A stretch of DNA of 64,000 nt from Macrocybe gigantea (GCA_011319805.1 SJRY01000263.1:372001-436000); one strand, 5' to 3'; positions 23,143 through 37,134 are shown, counted from the stretch's first letter. Translations and numbers: made by a program. The notes: generated by a model not told the origin, from the sequence alone.

Positions 23143-24395
23143 ATGCAACGTTCTCCTCTAACAACCGTTAATGTTTGCTTTCTTGGTACCGCCTCTGCCC
23201 AGCCATCTTCAACAAGGAATCACTCTGCCCTAGCACTGCAGCTCGGCGGGGATGTATGGCTCTTTGACTGTGGAGAAGCCACACAGCACCAGATACAGAA
23301 GAGCAACGTAAAGCGGGGAAAATTGAGAAAATCTTCATCACTCATACACACGGTAAGTGACGATCACTATCCCTGGTGCTTGGTTTTCATTCCCTTACTA
23401 AGGCGATCACATCTTCGGCATTGTCCCTTGTTGGCCAGTTGTCTTAATGGCGCAGGCGGCACTACAAAGGGCACCCATGATCCGAGAACAGTGGTAGACA
23501 TCAGCCAAAAAGTGTGATCAATGCTGTTCCACCTATAGAACCGTCGTTGACGTGACCCTAGCCAATTGAGATATATGGGCCTCTAGGAACTCGCGCCTAT
23601 ATCCGCAACTGTATATCCTACACTCATACCCTGCTCGGAAGCCCCTACGTTGTGCATGAACTCAGATTCCCATCGGATCCTCAAACCGGAGATGTCACAA
23701 CTCTCACGCCTAGCCCGTTCGAGTTGCCTGGTCGCAATATTCCTCAGGTCAACGGCGTCTGGGCTGACATTTACGAGGACAATATCGTATCTGTATCCGC
23801 CGCACCAGTCCTGCATTCCGTTCCATGCGTTGGATACGTTGTCATCGAAGCATCGGTGCCAGGAAAAATAGACCCCAAAAAATATATTCCGGATCTAAAA
23901 CGTACGAACATGCCCATGTCACTTATGCGACGACTCCAACAAGGAGACAGCGTAGAGCTTTCGGATGGGACTATCTTACATGGGCCGCCCCGGCGCAAAG
24001 GTCGCAAGATAGTGATTCTCGGCGACACGTATGACCCGTCTCCCATAATCCCGCTGGCAATGAACGCCGATCTGCTGATCCACGAAGCAACGAATGCTCA
24101 TCTGCCCGGAATAGACCCAAATACCAAAGAATCCGATACCTACGAAAACATAGAAGCCAGAGCTAAAGCCCGCGGGCACTCCACGCCGCAAATGGCAGGC
24201 GCCTTTGCGAAACGGATCCAATCACGGCAACTGGTCCTCAATCACTTTTCATCGCGTTATCCGGGTGGAAACAGTCCAGAGACATCTCGAATAATGGGTG
24301 CCATCGCGAAATTGGCTGAGGAGCAGTTTGAGAAGGAAGTAATTTGTGCAGATGACTTGATGAGCTTCGATGTAACATTCGAGAACAAGGAGTAA
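23143..24395 (+). CDS. tRNase Z (short form, ELAC1-like tRNA 3'-endonuclease)
   Basis: Three exons, 23143-23352, 23403-23511 and 23562-24395, give about 385 residues. The N-terminus VCFLGTASAQPSSTRNHSA and WLFDCGEATQHQ are typical of tRNase Z. The Zn-binding motif THTHGDHIFG is split by intron 1. LGTRAYIRNCISYTHTLLG, VILGDTYDPSPI, LLIHEATNAHL, the GHSTPQMAGAFAK block and LNHFSSRYPGG follow, all diagnostic of the metallo-beta-lactamase-fold enzyme that cuts the 3' trailer from tRNA precursors. One A appears missing in the A-run at about 23319-23323 (KRGK followed by the IEKIF frame). The gene lies 70 bp downstream of a tRNA gene on the same strand. Confidence 0.92.
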
Positions 24396-24445
24396 TTTTA
24401 CACGAGTGCGATACTTTGCACGTATCGTTTTCGCGGAGCGAAATG

Positions 24446-25572
24446 TCAGATGTCGTCAGGTGGGTCTGAAAGTGCACTGCTCGTGTCGCTGGCCTCTCCC
24501 TCTTCCAGTTCCTCTCTCAGCTTCTTCTTCCCTCTGCTATTCCTCGGGCTATCCTCTTCGACCTCCCCCATCTCTATATCGTCCTCAACTGCCGGGGTTG
24601 CAGCTGCAGGCGCAGAAGACAGTGATTCGGGATCGGTTTGAGGTCGTCCGCGGGGTCCTTTGCATCAGCAGCCTCCGGCGTAATGGTGGGGTTCTCGTCG
24701 AGGTCAATTTCCGCCGCTTCGACGCGAGGTTCTTCGGGAGCAGGCGTTGTGTGCGCTGAAGGAGCGACGGACGCCAGATCCTTGTCTTTGCCGATGAAAC
24801 GCAATGACCCCAAGTCTGCTATAATTGCATCCAATGCCGCCTTTTGGCCGTGTATGATCTTATTCTGCGTTTCGTGTTCGGAGCGTATGGCTGCCATGTC
24901 GTTCTCTAGATCACGTATTGTGCTGGAAATAACAAGTGTGACGGCCGTCAGGCGTGTCAGTGGCTCGCCGCAAAGCAAACTCACTGCTCCAGTTCTTCCC
25001 GGCTGGGGAGCGTGTTAATCTTTTCTGCAACCAAATCATACTCGATTTTGCGGCGTCGTACGATCTGAGCCTCTTCGAGTGCCGTTTTTAGTTGCTCGAT
25101 CTGCTCGCGCAACGTTCCATGCTCGTCCTCTGAGTTCCGCCATTAGGTCCCTTAAAAGACCGGATTCGAGCGTTTCCCGAGCTCACCTATCCGTCGGCGT
25201 TCCTCTTGTACTCCTCCACCTGTCGAGCTTCCGCTTCACAAATCATGGCACTCTTCTTCAAAGCTAGTTGAAAAGTAGCCAATTCAACTAAGAACGCCTC
25301 CCTGGCCTCATCTATAAGTGTCTCGAGCTTGAGGCCGAGACCTCGCCATGCGGAATGATAGGAGTGTACGCCGAGGACGTGTAGTTGTGAAATTTCCTCA
25401 GCACGCGCCGGAGCGGCCGTTCATCGTTCGTGATACGGGCGAGAATGATGTGGTCTTGCACGGCAATCAGCATACGTGTTAGTTCTGAATACATACACAC
25501 ACCTTCTTCCTCTGGCGTCAATGATGCGACTGCAGAGGACGTAGCTTGGGTGTTATTTAGAGGAACAGCCAT
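24446..25572 (-). CDS. THO complex subunit 7 (Tho7/THOC7 family), several frame breaks
   Basis: The gene reads from ATG 25572 to a stop at 24446. An intron follows SLTPEEE; the next exon gives HIILARITNDERPLRRVLRKF, HNYTSSAYTPI and EAREAFLVELATFQLALKK, SAMICEAEARQVEEYKR. After another intron come LREQIEQLKTALEEAQ, RRKIEYDLVAEKINTLPSRE and HGQKAALDAIIADL, ending in a Glu-rich, Lys-rich tail. This coiled-coil order is that of the THOC7 domain; the THO/TREX complex couples transcription elongation to mRNP assembly and export. Three apparent one-base losses (about 25314, 25197 and 24637) interrupt an otherwise well-conserved reading, so the exon limits are approximate. Confidence 0.82.
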
Positions 25573-25698
25573 GTTATGGTATGGAGCAAGTCGCCTCGTG
25601 TTGTAATGTTTACACTTTCGCGACTCAGAGACACGAGATCTCAAATATACTGTTATAGGATGCCATACAGTACACAAATCTCAAAACCAAAAACACGA

Positions 25699-27963
25699 TT
25701 AGCCCCATTCGTCTGCTACAAAGGGTGTGACAAGTTCGTATGTATCTTCATTCCCACCTCTCCTCGACGGTTTCGGGTTTCGTCCAATGACGCGTTTGAA
25801 CAAGCCACCCATGCTAGTTCTATCAGGATAAGGAGCAAAGACTTCGTCTCTTGGATAGCAAGCGTCGACCATCTTTGCAAGCTTTCGTATGCCACTAGTG
25901 TTATCATGCATGTACCGCCTGGAATCTTCAAGGACCGCATGCAAGTATATTGCCAAGTCAGGGAAAGTAATTGGGAGCTTAGGGTACGGAACGGCATCAG
26001 TGGCTGGAACAGTGTATGTTTTCGATATCGGCGTATCAGCGGCGTCGCGGAGGAGCGTCGGTATGCTCGACAAGGAATATGAGTATGGCAAATCGTTCAC
26101 CGACAGTTTTGAAGAGGCCGAGTTCGGCGACAGATAGTCGATTGTGAAATAGAGAATCGTACGCCAGTCCGAAGATGCATGGTGAGGCTTAGGATGTGTC
26201 GAAAGTTAGGCTAGGCTCAAACCTTTCACATAGGATGTGAGCATACCTTGATGAACTGGATTACTGTCCGCAGCTTGAAGTCGGTCTTGGATATTGCCAT
26301 TGCTTCGACGGTCGCCTGCATCCGCGTCACGCTGAGCCTTGCCATCAGTTTTAATAGATGCCGCCACGATGGTGCGTGGATGTGCAAGGGAGGGCATCGG
26401 CCATGAGGTAAGGAAATAATGTTTGGCATAACCTCGCGCATTGGTACCAGCTGCGGTGAAACGGTAGGGGTGTTGAAGCCAATGGCTGACAAGATTGAAA
26501 TTATGATACGCAATTGCCAATAAAGAAAGAAAGAGACTTACAAACCCCCGTGAGCAGCTCTTGATCTACGTACTGATTGAGATTCACGGCGCTCGAATTG
26601 ACTGTGGATCCGGGGTGAGGACTTAATTCTGGGCTGGGAAGGAGATCAACTTCGCGATCTACAGAGAGAGAAGACGAAGATAGAATTCTGGGCAGTGTGC
26701 GTGATGCGGTCAGAACAGAACGACTAGATTGTTCAACTGCCTGGCAGCCAATCTACCAAAATCAGCACGGATTGATAATTATTTTCAGAACTAAGCTACT
26801 TACTGTGATAGTCAATGAATTGCGATCCGTGTCAGCGGAAGAAGAAGAGGAAGAAGAGACATTCTGCTCTTGAGGAGGCTCGTCAGTGACGTAAGGAGGC
26901 AGACTCGACACGCGTGCAGATGTAGGTCGGCGGTGTGCAATACCGGGGGAATCCAGGGTGTGTCCGTTTATTGAAGAAGGTTGCGAGCTGTTAGATAGAG
27001 ATGGCGAGTGTGTATTGCCGTCGTGAGGCATTGGACCGTTGACCGCAGTCGATGTGGAAGCTTCAGCTTCGTAGACATCACGCGGCTTGTACTCTGGCAA
27101 GACAGCAAGGTCTTGCTCAGGACTCCCATGAGGCACAAGGTGTTCGTCGGGAAGACGATCGTTCCGAGAACCTGAATCGTTAGGATAAAGGTTTGAATCA
27201 ACGGTGACTGATTTATATTTTAGTTTGAGCGACGGCCCGTTCTCCGCAGAGGACGGCCGGGACAGACTCTTCATGCTCGGCGAGATCGACCTTTCCTGTG
27301 AAGTAACGGCAGATAGAAATCTCTCTTCCTCTTCTAGCCGACGTGCCTGCTCTTCATCGCCAAAAATATCTGCAGCAGAAGACCGAGGTCCGTATGATGA
27401 TCTTTTTTGAGTGGAAGCAACAGAAGACGACGCGATGGCCAGTGGCAGATCGCTGATCATCCGTGACTCTTCAAGCGCACGAGCTAATTGCTCTTCTTCT
27501 TCCTTTTCAGTTCCCTGCGGAGTGACTCCTCATCTTGGACTCTGATTGTGATAGGGCGAGCGCTAACGCTAGCTCGTCAGTCTCATCAGGGGGTGCAGGT
27601 GCCGTTCCTTGTACATCTTGGCCGCTTGCAACGGCTCCTGAATCGGCTCGAGGAATTGCACTTTGGCTTGTTTGAGGATATGAACTTGAAGGCTTTGGGG
27701 GTATGGAGGGGGGATGTAGACGATCGAACCCTGCTGCTGAGTGGAGAGCGGGGCAACGGTGGCAGAGGGGGAGGGGAATTGGACGACCTGAGCGCGGGCG
27801 GCAGAGGGGGTACTGGTGGTGGAAGCGGCGGTTGGGTGTTTGGGGAAAAAGGTTGCCCTAAAGTGGCATGGAAGACTGTTGGAGGCGCCTGGAACCCGGA
27901 TTGATAGTCGTACTGACGAGCGCCCAGGAAGTAAAGGTTGGGTCGATCTATCACGGCGGGCAT
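25699..27963 (-). CDS. Protein with ubiquitin-interacting motifs, frame-broken
   Basis: Tentatively from ATG 27963 (MPAVIDRPNLYFLGARQ). A Pro-rich N-terminus leads to a UIM-like helix DETDELALALALSQSE and a second acidic one, EEEEQLARALEESRM. Then come RRLEEEERFLSAV, a long Ser-rich linker, and a conserved C-terminal region (DLPYSYSLSSIPTLLRD, FPDLAIYLHAVLEDSRR, SGIRKLAKMVDACYP, GLFKRVIGR) ending VADEWG. The (E)-x-x-x-A-L-x-x-S pattern binds ubiquitin in known UIM proteins, so a role as ubiquitin adaptor is inferred; I cannot name the family. Two single-base losses lie close together (about 27505 and 27535), and the Pro-rich region also changes frame. The gene may start further right, up to about 28,250. 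Confidence 0.6.
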
Positions 27964-28502
27964 ATGGCCTGGCAAGAGCGAATGAGGATGAGAAGGTAGG
28001 CTGAAATTGGAGCTGTGGACGCTCTGTGCATGCGTCTGTGCGCGTCTGGCGTCTGGCCAGCACTACCGGCGTAAGGATGGGCCCATGATCCTGATTAAAC
28101 CAAGATAAGTAAGAAGACGAACGGTGTATGGAGTTGGGAGAAAATACCGTTCATGTGGGACAGCGCAGAAGATGGCGACACGAAGGACTGCAGGAATGCG
28201 TTGAACGCAAGGACAGGGGTGTACTGAACATAACCGCTAATGTATAAAGGACCGAGACGGGCGCTCAATCGGACTGATAAACGTGACACCAACACTCAAT
28301 TAACGCGAACCGACACCGTATCTGACAAGGGGTACAAAATGCAAGTGGGACCATAAACAGATGCTAGAGAGTAGTAGTATATGCTATAATGGATGCTCAT
28401 GATAGAAATGCGTCGAAGCAACGATGGTGAGTGAATGAGAACCGTGACCAAAAATTGAAATACATTAAACACGCCCAAAGTGAAGAAAGCAACAGTAACG
28501 TC
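27964..28502. other. Region between the UIM gene and the Rim15-like gene
   Basis: About 540 bp. The left half, read leftward, stays open in more than one frame up to the UIM gene and may hold its 5' exon and UTR (for example an acceptor just before TGCTGGCC near 28,060). I cannot fix a start codon there. The right half is the 3' flank of the Rim15-like gene. Confidence 0.35.
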
Positions 28503-31500
28503 GTCATGATGTTGAACGGGTCGCGGTGACCTTGGCGGCTCCAGGTCCGCCTTGCATTGTCGTGGTTTTGAATCCGAGTTGTCGCATGACAGCTGCGGCA
28601 CCACGGTCAATCGCTAATCATGTCCGTGGATGCTGTTCCAAAACTTACCTAGTAAGTCGGCCTTTTGGACTGGTTTCGCCAGGGAAGCATTGAAGACACT
28701 GTTGGTCTCGCTGCCTAGATCTGTTCCACCGTACGCACTCACAGCAATGATCGGGGTATTCGTGTTTTTGCTGTTCGTGCTCCGTATATACCGGGCAGCG
28801 CCCTCTCCGTCAACTGAGCGAAAGAAAGCATCTAAGGTGCACAGAATCAGGCCATGAAAGGGAATGATACTCACGGACGGGCATATGCAGATCCATCAAT
28901 ATGCAATCGAATTCTAATCGTCTAGATCAGCATAAGCTCCACGTCGGGGTATAAGCACGCATACTTATGTCACCCATTGCAACACTAATCGCCTCAGAAC
29001 CATCCGCCACAACAACGCAACGGCAGCCCAGACGAATAAGCAGCGTTTCGATGATTTTTGCCGTGATGGGGTTATCTTCAGCCAGAAGGCATGTGACGGC
29101 GCGATCGCTTGGATCGGGACCTTTCTTGAGATCGATGGAGTGCACAGACGACGGAGGCGTGCTGATCTCTGGCTGCCCAGTCGAAGAATACCAGGCGTCC
29201 GACCCAGAACCCTCGCCTCCACTTGACACGGACGCGGTTCGTAGACGACTAGGCATGGAATTCCGGCGATCGATACCCTCCATGTGATTGATTTTGAAGC
29301 GCTCGACAGCGCCATACTCGGAAGGTTTGCGGTTATGGGTCGCGACCCCGCCCGGAGTAGAGGGAGGGAGACTGGTTCGCGAAGGAGAGGACGCTATCGA
29401 GGACGATGAAGTCGCGGGTGATGGCGGGTTGGTGGTCATAATCTTTGCGTCTACGTTGGTTACAACGTTCGGCGGTTTCCTGATACGCTGTGACACACTA
29501 CGCTTCCGTTGATGAACTCCCATGGAAGGTTCGGACAGTGCCTGCGTAAGCGGTGCCATCTGGTCGGTTTTGAGTTTACGTATCACATCATCATTGGCTT
29601 GCTTCAAGACAGGCAAATTCTTGAAGCTGAATGATCCAAAGTCGTCAGTCGGCGCAGAAACGCTTTCCCTAGGAGGAGCTGGCACAGGAACAAAGGATGT
29701 AGGAGGTGCAGCGGCCCTCGTTGCAGGGCTATCCGAGGCGGACTGACCTGCTATGGCGATCGCGTCATCGTCTTGGAAAAGCTGTGGAATAGCTCCTCTG
29801 GGGTCAAAGTAATCCGTAGACTCCGGATCTGTGACCTGAGGTATGAAAGCAGCCTCAGTAGTCGTAACTTTGTCCCAATCGATGCTTGCGAGAAACGGAT
29901 GCGCCTTCACTTCGTCCGCTCCATTGGCCCCAAGGCGTTTAGCCGGGTCGAGCGTCAGCAGGGCTTTGACAAAATCCTTCGCCTCCTCAGAGAAGTCGAC
30001 CCAATCTTCATGCCACTCTATGTGGCCTGACAAGATATTCTCAAAAACTTTCTCCGGCGTTTCAGCATGGAATGGAGGGATGCCGTAAAGGAACTCATAA
30101 GTGATAACGCCCAATGCCCACTGTAAAAGGTGTCAACTGTCAACGAACGTCCTGTCAAAAATGAATATGTACGGACCCAATCAACCGCAGCATCATCGCC
30201 GGTGAGACCCAAGATAGTCTCAGGCGCTAGGTAGTCTGGTGTGCCAACAAACTTTTGCTCGCCAGGAGGGGTACCAGTGCCACCAGAGTTTGAGTGCGAT
30301 CGAAGATCGGTTGTTAGTTCCGTAGCGAATGATTGTAATGGGCTGTCATTCAACTTGACACTTCGCCGAGCATGGAGACCCGAAAACGATTCTGAACCAC
30401 TCGATTCGCTAACGTCATCTGTAGAAGCGTTAAAAGGAATTCCTACTATTCGGGGAGCCGATTGCGTCCGCTGTGCAAAATACGAACCTCCAGCGGACAA
30501 ATCGTTGTTGATCAAAGGTGACGCTAGATAAGCCGAGTCCATGGACGGGGGGCGGGAACGCGAATGGTATCTCGTCAGGAGTCGTCCGGTTTGCCCTTCC
30601 CGGGTTTGGCGTCCTAATAAGCCAATTCTGCTGAGTCCGAAGTCCGTAAGCTTCAGATGTCCATGCTGATCAATCAGCAGGTTATCCGGCTTGAGATCCC
30701 TGCAAAAAATATTAGCTTGAGGGGTGAGCTTAATTGAACATACACACCGATGAACGACTCCTCGCTGATGCAAGTACTCTAGACCAAGAACAACTTCGGC
30801 GACATAATTTCGCGTCCATTCTTCTGGCAAAGATCCTAAGGATTTGATAAGCGCCGCGCAGTCACCGCCATTGAGGTATTCCATGACAAGGTACAAGTTA
30901 TCCTTGCTCTGGAATGTGAAGTAGAGTTTCGCAACGAAAGGAGATTCGGCTTGTTTCATCAAGATCATGCGCTCCGCCTTCACGTTCGTGACCTGATTTT
31001 TGGAAATCATATCAGCTTTCTTTAGTACTTTGATGGCGTAATAATCGCCAGTAGTTTTCTTCTTGGCGAGGAATACTGATCCGAACGCGCCCTTGCTGAT
31101 AGGTTTAATGACTTCAAAATCTTTGATCGACGTCGGGGTGCTGCGAGAAAGGGGAGCCGAGGCGGCTTGGCGAGGTGAGAGAGGTCCAGAGGGACTCAGA
31201 ATGGGATTAATGGTTGACTGTCGTCGATGTCCGCGTCTAGTTGAAGGTTCGCGTCCAAGGGTAGGGCCGTCGCGAGGCGCAAATTGCGGAGAAGCAGGAG
31301 GAGTGATAACAAATTTAGGTTCAAGGAGAGATTGGGTAGATTTACGAGGCCTGACTTGTACGGCAGGGCTTTCGTCGAGGGTCATGGGGGGTGGAGTCTC
31401 GTCAGGGGAAGGAGCGACGATCGGGGCTGCCAGCGCGAGCGGAGAGGAAATAGAAGAAGGGGTGGAAGACCGCGTGTGGAAGGATTGACGCGCACCGTAT

Positions 31501-34376
31501 ATCGGGATAGGTGCAGGTGGTGGATTGGAAAGCAGTTTCTCGGAAGGCGTCGGTGTCGGTGCTGGGGAAGATGAAGCCATGGGCGTCGGGCCAGACGATA
31601 TGTCGCGGCCAAAGGCGTATTCCGACCTGGTACTCGAATGATCGTCATCTTCAGTACCGTCTCGGGTTTTCGCCATATCGTTTTCATCCTCATCGGAGCT
31701 GCCAGAGCCGTCGCTAGATTCTTCCACGGTGGCCAGTGCAGCGCCGACCCTCTCCTCCCACTCATGCCAGATCTTCTCGGCATATCGTATCGTATTTTGC
31801 ATGCGAACGACGTTGTCGATCTTCTGTCGCATCACGCGTTCGGCGTCCTGGAGAAGCTGGCTCAAGGCCGGGTCTTCCGTGGCGGGCTTTGACCAGTTGC
31901 GTATCTGGGATATCTTTCTCTCGGAGCTAGGAGAAAGCAATCGTTGGCGTTCTATCGGTTCCTTCGCTTCTTCGTCCTTCAAAGAGGGGATGGATATCTC
32001 AGCGGCGACCTGGAGAACGTCTTCCAGTTGATCCAGGAGGCGTCTCTGCATCTTCTTGATCCCGAATCTCTGCATCTTATTGGCACGAAATAGTTGCAGA
32101 GGCGAGGAGACTATCGGCGATGCCGAAGGCATCAAGATGGGTATACCACGGTACTCTGGGACATTAGCAGGCGACGAGCGATCCATGGCAGCGCCAAGAT
32201 CTCGAATTGTATTCCTCAACTCGGCGACGGACTCGTTGCATTCGATTATCTCTGCCTCCAAGCGATGGGTCTCCACGCATGTTTCGCTGTGCTTCTCAAA
32301 ATACCACTGAGGGATTTGGCACTCGCAGATGCGACAAAGAATGGGATCCACCATGATCGGGTAACCAGACGGGAAGGGCGTCGCGGGTTCCTTACGATCG
32401 CGATCACCGAAAGTTGCTTCAATGGTGAAGCTGGCTCTGGTGCAAGATCGTCCTCCGGAAGGTTGATGGTAATCGGGTCATGCTCATAACGAGGCGGTGC
32501 GATGGGCTTGACGACCCACATCGTGTGCGATGGCTGACCGTCTTCACGATCAATCATCAGCATACCTTTACCCTCCATGAGCTGGTAAAGCACGCCATAT
32601 GACGGGTCGCGTTCTACGTTGGGCTCAATTTGCAGTCGGAATCGGACTTCTACTGTGTGCGAGTCGTCCTGCTGCAGACGCTGTGTCGCTTCTTGAAAGA
32701 CGCGCCAGTCACTTGGAGCCAGTAGATTGGAGATCCGTGTTCCAGGCAGTTCATCGGGCTCAGTTCTATTTAACGGCAACCCACCAAAAAAAAAATGGTG
32801 AGGCTCGAGGAAATTTGAGGACAGGGGGAGTGCGCACCCAACAACCGTTCTCCATGCACGATTCACCCAAATGAAGTGGTCTCCGTCAAGACTGATTTCC
32901 ATGACGATGTTCTGGTTATGAGCTGTTTCGGCCTGAAGCCGCAACCGTTCGGTAGCCAACACGCGAGCAGATTCGGACGCCTCCGTCGAAGGGCCTCGAT
33001 GCAGAGTTTCCTTTGCAGCTGGTGAAGGCGTAGATACGAGGCCCTTTGGATGCTCTTCCTTTGGTTTGAGATGCTTGGGAAGTCCAGAATGCTTATCGTC
33101 ATCTAGCTTGAAGCTCTCCAGCTCAGCGTCTTGTTTATTGGCAAAAGACATGGGCACGTCTTCGTCGGCGGGTTTGGTGACGAACATTAGGGGCTCGTCT
33201 TGCTCATCGTCATTGTCATCGAAGTTCCAAAATTGTTTCTCCGCCTCCCACCACTCCACGACTCGGCTCAGGCTGGCAACGCAAGAAGGACCTGGACATA
33301 CCAGTTCCTTCCGTGCCAGTCGGGGTGATCATCCCAGGCTTTGCCGATGTTCTGGATCCTTTGGACAATATGCTCGCAGATTTTGGGCTGGGCAGTGAGC
33401 TGCGCAACGGACATATCAATGACTTCCGTTGCCACGCTAATAAGATCATATAGTGCGGTCATGATAGGATCTACTGGATCATCAACGAGAATTCGGGACG
33501 ACCGTCTGTTAGCGGATGACGTAGTTCCCATCCCGAATTCCGCAAAGCTAGAGTGCGTGGCAATCGGCGGGAGCGGCGACCTAGAACGGGAATTTGAACG
33601 GGAACTTTGGCCAGACCGGGTCGGGTGAGCAGGGATGTGAATCGTGCGAGACAGTCTACGGGCAGAAACGCCAGTTCCCCAAGTTGAACCAGAGTTTGTA
33701 TGCTTCCTAGTTAAAGGAGCATCGGGTAACACAATGTTAGAAGAGGAGGGACTGGAGGTGATGGCGCTCGACGAGACGGAGGAGCTGAGGGGGCGTTCCC
33801 ATGGCGCCGTGTTTTGGCGACGTAGGGAGCCCGGGCTGGCCTGAGATCCGGAAGAAGAAGCTGTGTGGAGGCCAGGTGAAGAAGAGGAATGTGTCAGAGG
33901 GGGGTTAGATTAAGTTGTTCCTCATCTGGATACGCACGCTGTCGGCCGTGGTGTCCGTACTCGACCTCGGCTTCATAACCACCATCTGAGCTGTTGTCGT
34001 CGGTCTGCAAGTCTGCGGTATGGAACACAAAGGGTTCGCGAAGGGGCTCAAAGTCGCCAGCCAGAGAGTCGCGGTCGCGGCCCCTGCCTCGTTCGCGGTC
34101 TCGAAGCTCCCGTTCGGTCTCGTGGTCCCCCTCCCTCAATCGCTCTTCGAAGAAAGCGGTAATGTTGTTGGTGACCCGTTGCAGCTCCCTGTCGCACTCT
34201 GCCTTGGCGCTCTTGAGACGACGAGTGACGTGCCGGCGGACGAACGGCATGGACACGGTATTTGAGCCAGACCCATGGGTGCCAGAATGGGAATGAACTG
34301 GGGGAGAGAGGACGGTCTCTGGGGAGAACACGAGAGGGCTGGGCGGTTGTCGACGTTGGCCAACGGTGTCGGACAT
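28503..34376 (-). CDS. rim15: Rim15-like PAS / AGC protein kinase / response-regulator receiver protein
   Basis: The largest gene, from ATG 34376 to TGA 28503. The N-terminus has EEWWEAEKQFWNFDDND-type acidic sequence and a PAS-like block (MEISLDGDHFIWVNRAWRTV). A finger follows, CRICECQIPQWYFEKHSETC (C-x2-C...H-x4-C). The kinase has GAFGSVFLAKK, YAIKVLKK, HR/DLKPDN and DFGLSRIG. The usual insert of more than 100 residues comes before KFVGTPDYLAPE and ALGVITYEFLYGIPPF; the AGC tail follows. The C-terminal receiver has CLLAEDNPITAKII, the phospho-acceptor region CILMDLHMP and FNASLAKP. Rim15/Cek1 kinases act downstream of TOR and PKA in quiescence entry. One base each seems lost near 32429 and in the G-run at about 33897-33904. 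Confidence 0.9.
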
Positions 34377-34857
34377 GAGGAGACTGATGAATGATTAGCG
34401 GGATTGAGCCGTGATGCCTGCACAGACAGCGCTGCTACAAGAAGACAGAAGCGAGAAAGAGAGGATATGTGAAAAGAAAAAGGTGATTGGTATGAGAGAT
34501 ACAGAAAATGGCTAGGACGACATGGAGAGGATGATGAGGGATGAATTGATTAGAGAGCCAATGAGTGAGTGAGTGCACCCGTGAGCTTTAACATGCGTAA
34601 CGCCCGTAACGCGTCACCAATACCGTATCTGCCGCAGACATTATCCCCGTTCCTCCTTCTCCTTCCCCAAATTCCATTCGATGCTTGTCTATCAGCAACA
34701 GCACCTGCTCGCCGTTGACTAGCGTCTTCGAACCATATCCTGGAACAAGTTGGGCAGGCGCCCTGTCACAGGGTTTTCCGGGTCCTCAATCTCTTTCGGT
34801 CATCTCCGCCAACTTTTCTTGTATTATGTAAATTCAATATTTTCTTCTTGCACATTC
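34377..34857. promoter_or_regulatory. Divergent promoter region between rim15 and the bS18m gene
   Basis: About 480 bp without a gene. It contains one ACGCGT hexamer at 34609-34614, identical to the MluI cell-cycle box core, within a stretch of repeated CGTAACGC-like sequence. No function is shown by sequence alone. Confidence 0.35.
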
Positions 34858-35467
34858 ATGTTCACGCCTGTCCGCACACGCTCTTTGCTCTCCTTGCCTC
34901 CCATCGCTAGGTACTCGACCCAGACGTTATGGGGCTCCGTCTCCGCAGTCATCAGAGAGCAAGGCCACCAATCGCCCGCCACCCAAATGACCCAGCGTAC
35001 GCACGTTCTGCTCTTCTTAGCGTTCAGCAACTCACTCTTCGCAGAACAGCATGGCCGCCCCGTGAAAAAGTGGAGAAATTTTGATATATACAGAGTAGGC
35101 GCCATATCCACAGTTCTCGCGCTCGGTGCTCTCACTAGCGCTGCAGGTTGTCAAGCCCCGGGATTTCACTTACGAAGAGCGCCTTCCAACACACCGACAG
35201 ACCCGTCCCTCGCGTAGTCCTCCTAGCAGTGCTATGGCCCGCTATAACGATGTCTTTTACCAACTCGATATCAATCCCCTATCCCAAGCCACTAACCCTG
35301 CCCTTCTCGGCGAGTTCGTCACTGAGATGGGCATGATCAGGAGCCGAGCATCCACAGGTCTAACAACCAAGACCCAGCGAAAGCTCGGCAAGGCCATACG
35401 TCGAGCACGTATGATGGGTGTAATTCCAATACTCAGCAAGCCGCCGCAGTCCCTCTCAACGATTTAA
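34858..35467 (+). CDS. Mitochondrial small-subunit ribosomal protein bS18m
   Basis: Three exons (34858-34996, 35045-35094, 35147-35467) give about 170 residues. The N-terminus MFTPVRTRSLLSLPPIARYS is basic, lacks acidic residues and looks like a mitochondrial presequence. The C-terminal half contains LGEFVTEMGMIRSRASTGLT, TKTQRKLGKAIRRARMMGVI and PILSK, which is the conserved S18 core (G-x-I-x-x-R...TGL...QR-x-L-x-K-A-I-R-R-A-R-x-x-G). Bacterial S18 binds 16S rRNA in the platform of the 30S subunit; the fungal protein is nuclear-encoded and imported. No frame break. Confidence 0.87.
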
Positions 35468-35818
35468 TCAGCCTTGCATATGTACAATACAAACTCCACT
35501 AAATTTGACGAAATTAATACCGCCAGAATCACACAACTTCTCAGGCCACGTTGTCCTATGCTAAGCCGTTCATGACACGGAGCTTGGCTTCTTGTAGGAG
35601 ACAAGCTCTCTCGTTCCCAGTGGCTCACGATCATTAACGTTTCACTCCTGGTCAAGTCAATCACGTTGGTTGTCTTGTGATCGTGGCCGAGGTCACAAGA
35701 CAATGGTCCCCCACTCGGTACCTTTACCGTGATATGAACATACCTCGAAACTTTGATGCTGGAAAATGGACTATCATTACACCATACTTTTATTAGCGTA
35801 TGCGTTGCACCATCTCCA
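35468..35818. other. Convergent intergenic region (3' flanks)
   Basis: About 350 bp between the stop codons of bS18m and Rpn11. No gene or repeat is recognised; it should hold both 3' UTRs. Confidence 0.4.
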
Positions 35819-37037
<1,219 letters not shown>

Positions 37038-37134
37038 ATCGTTAAAGACAGAGAGATGACGCGTTCTGGCGTTGTTTGGCCACAAGATGTGTTATTTGTG
37101 CATGATTCCTGGTCACACTTGGACTGTGGTCGCC

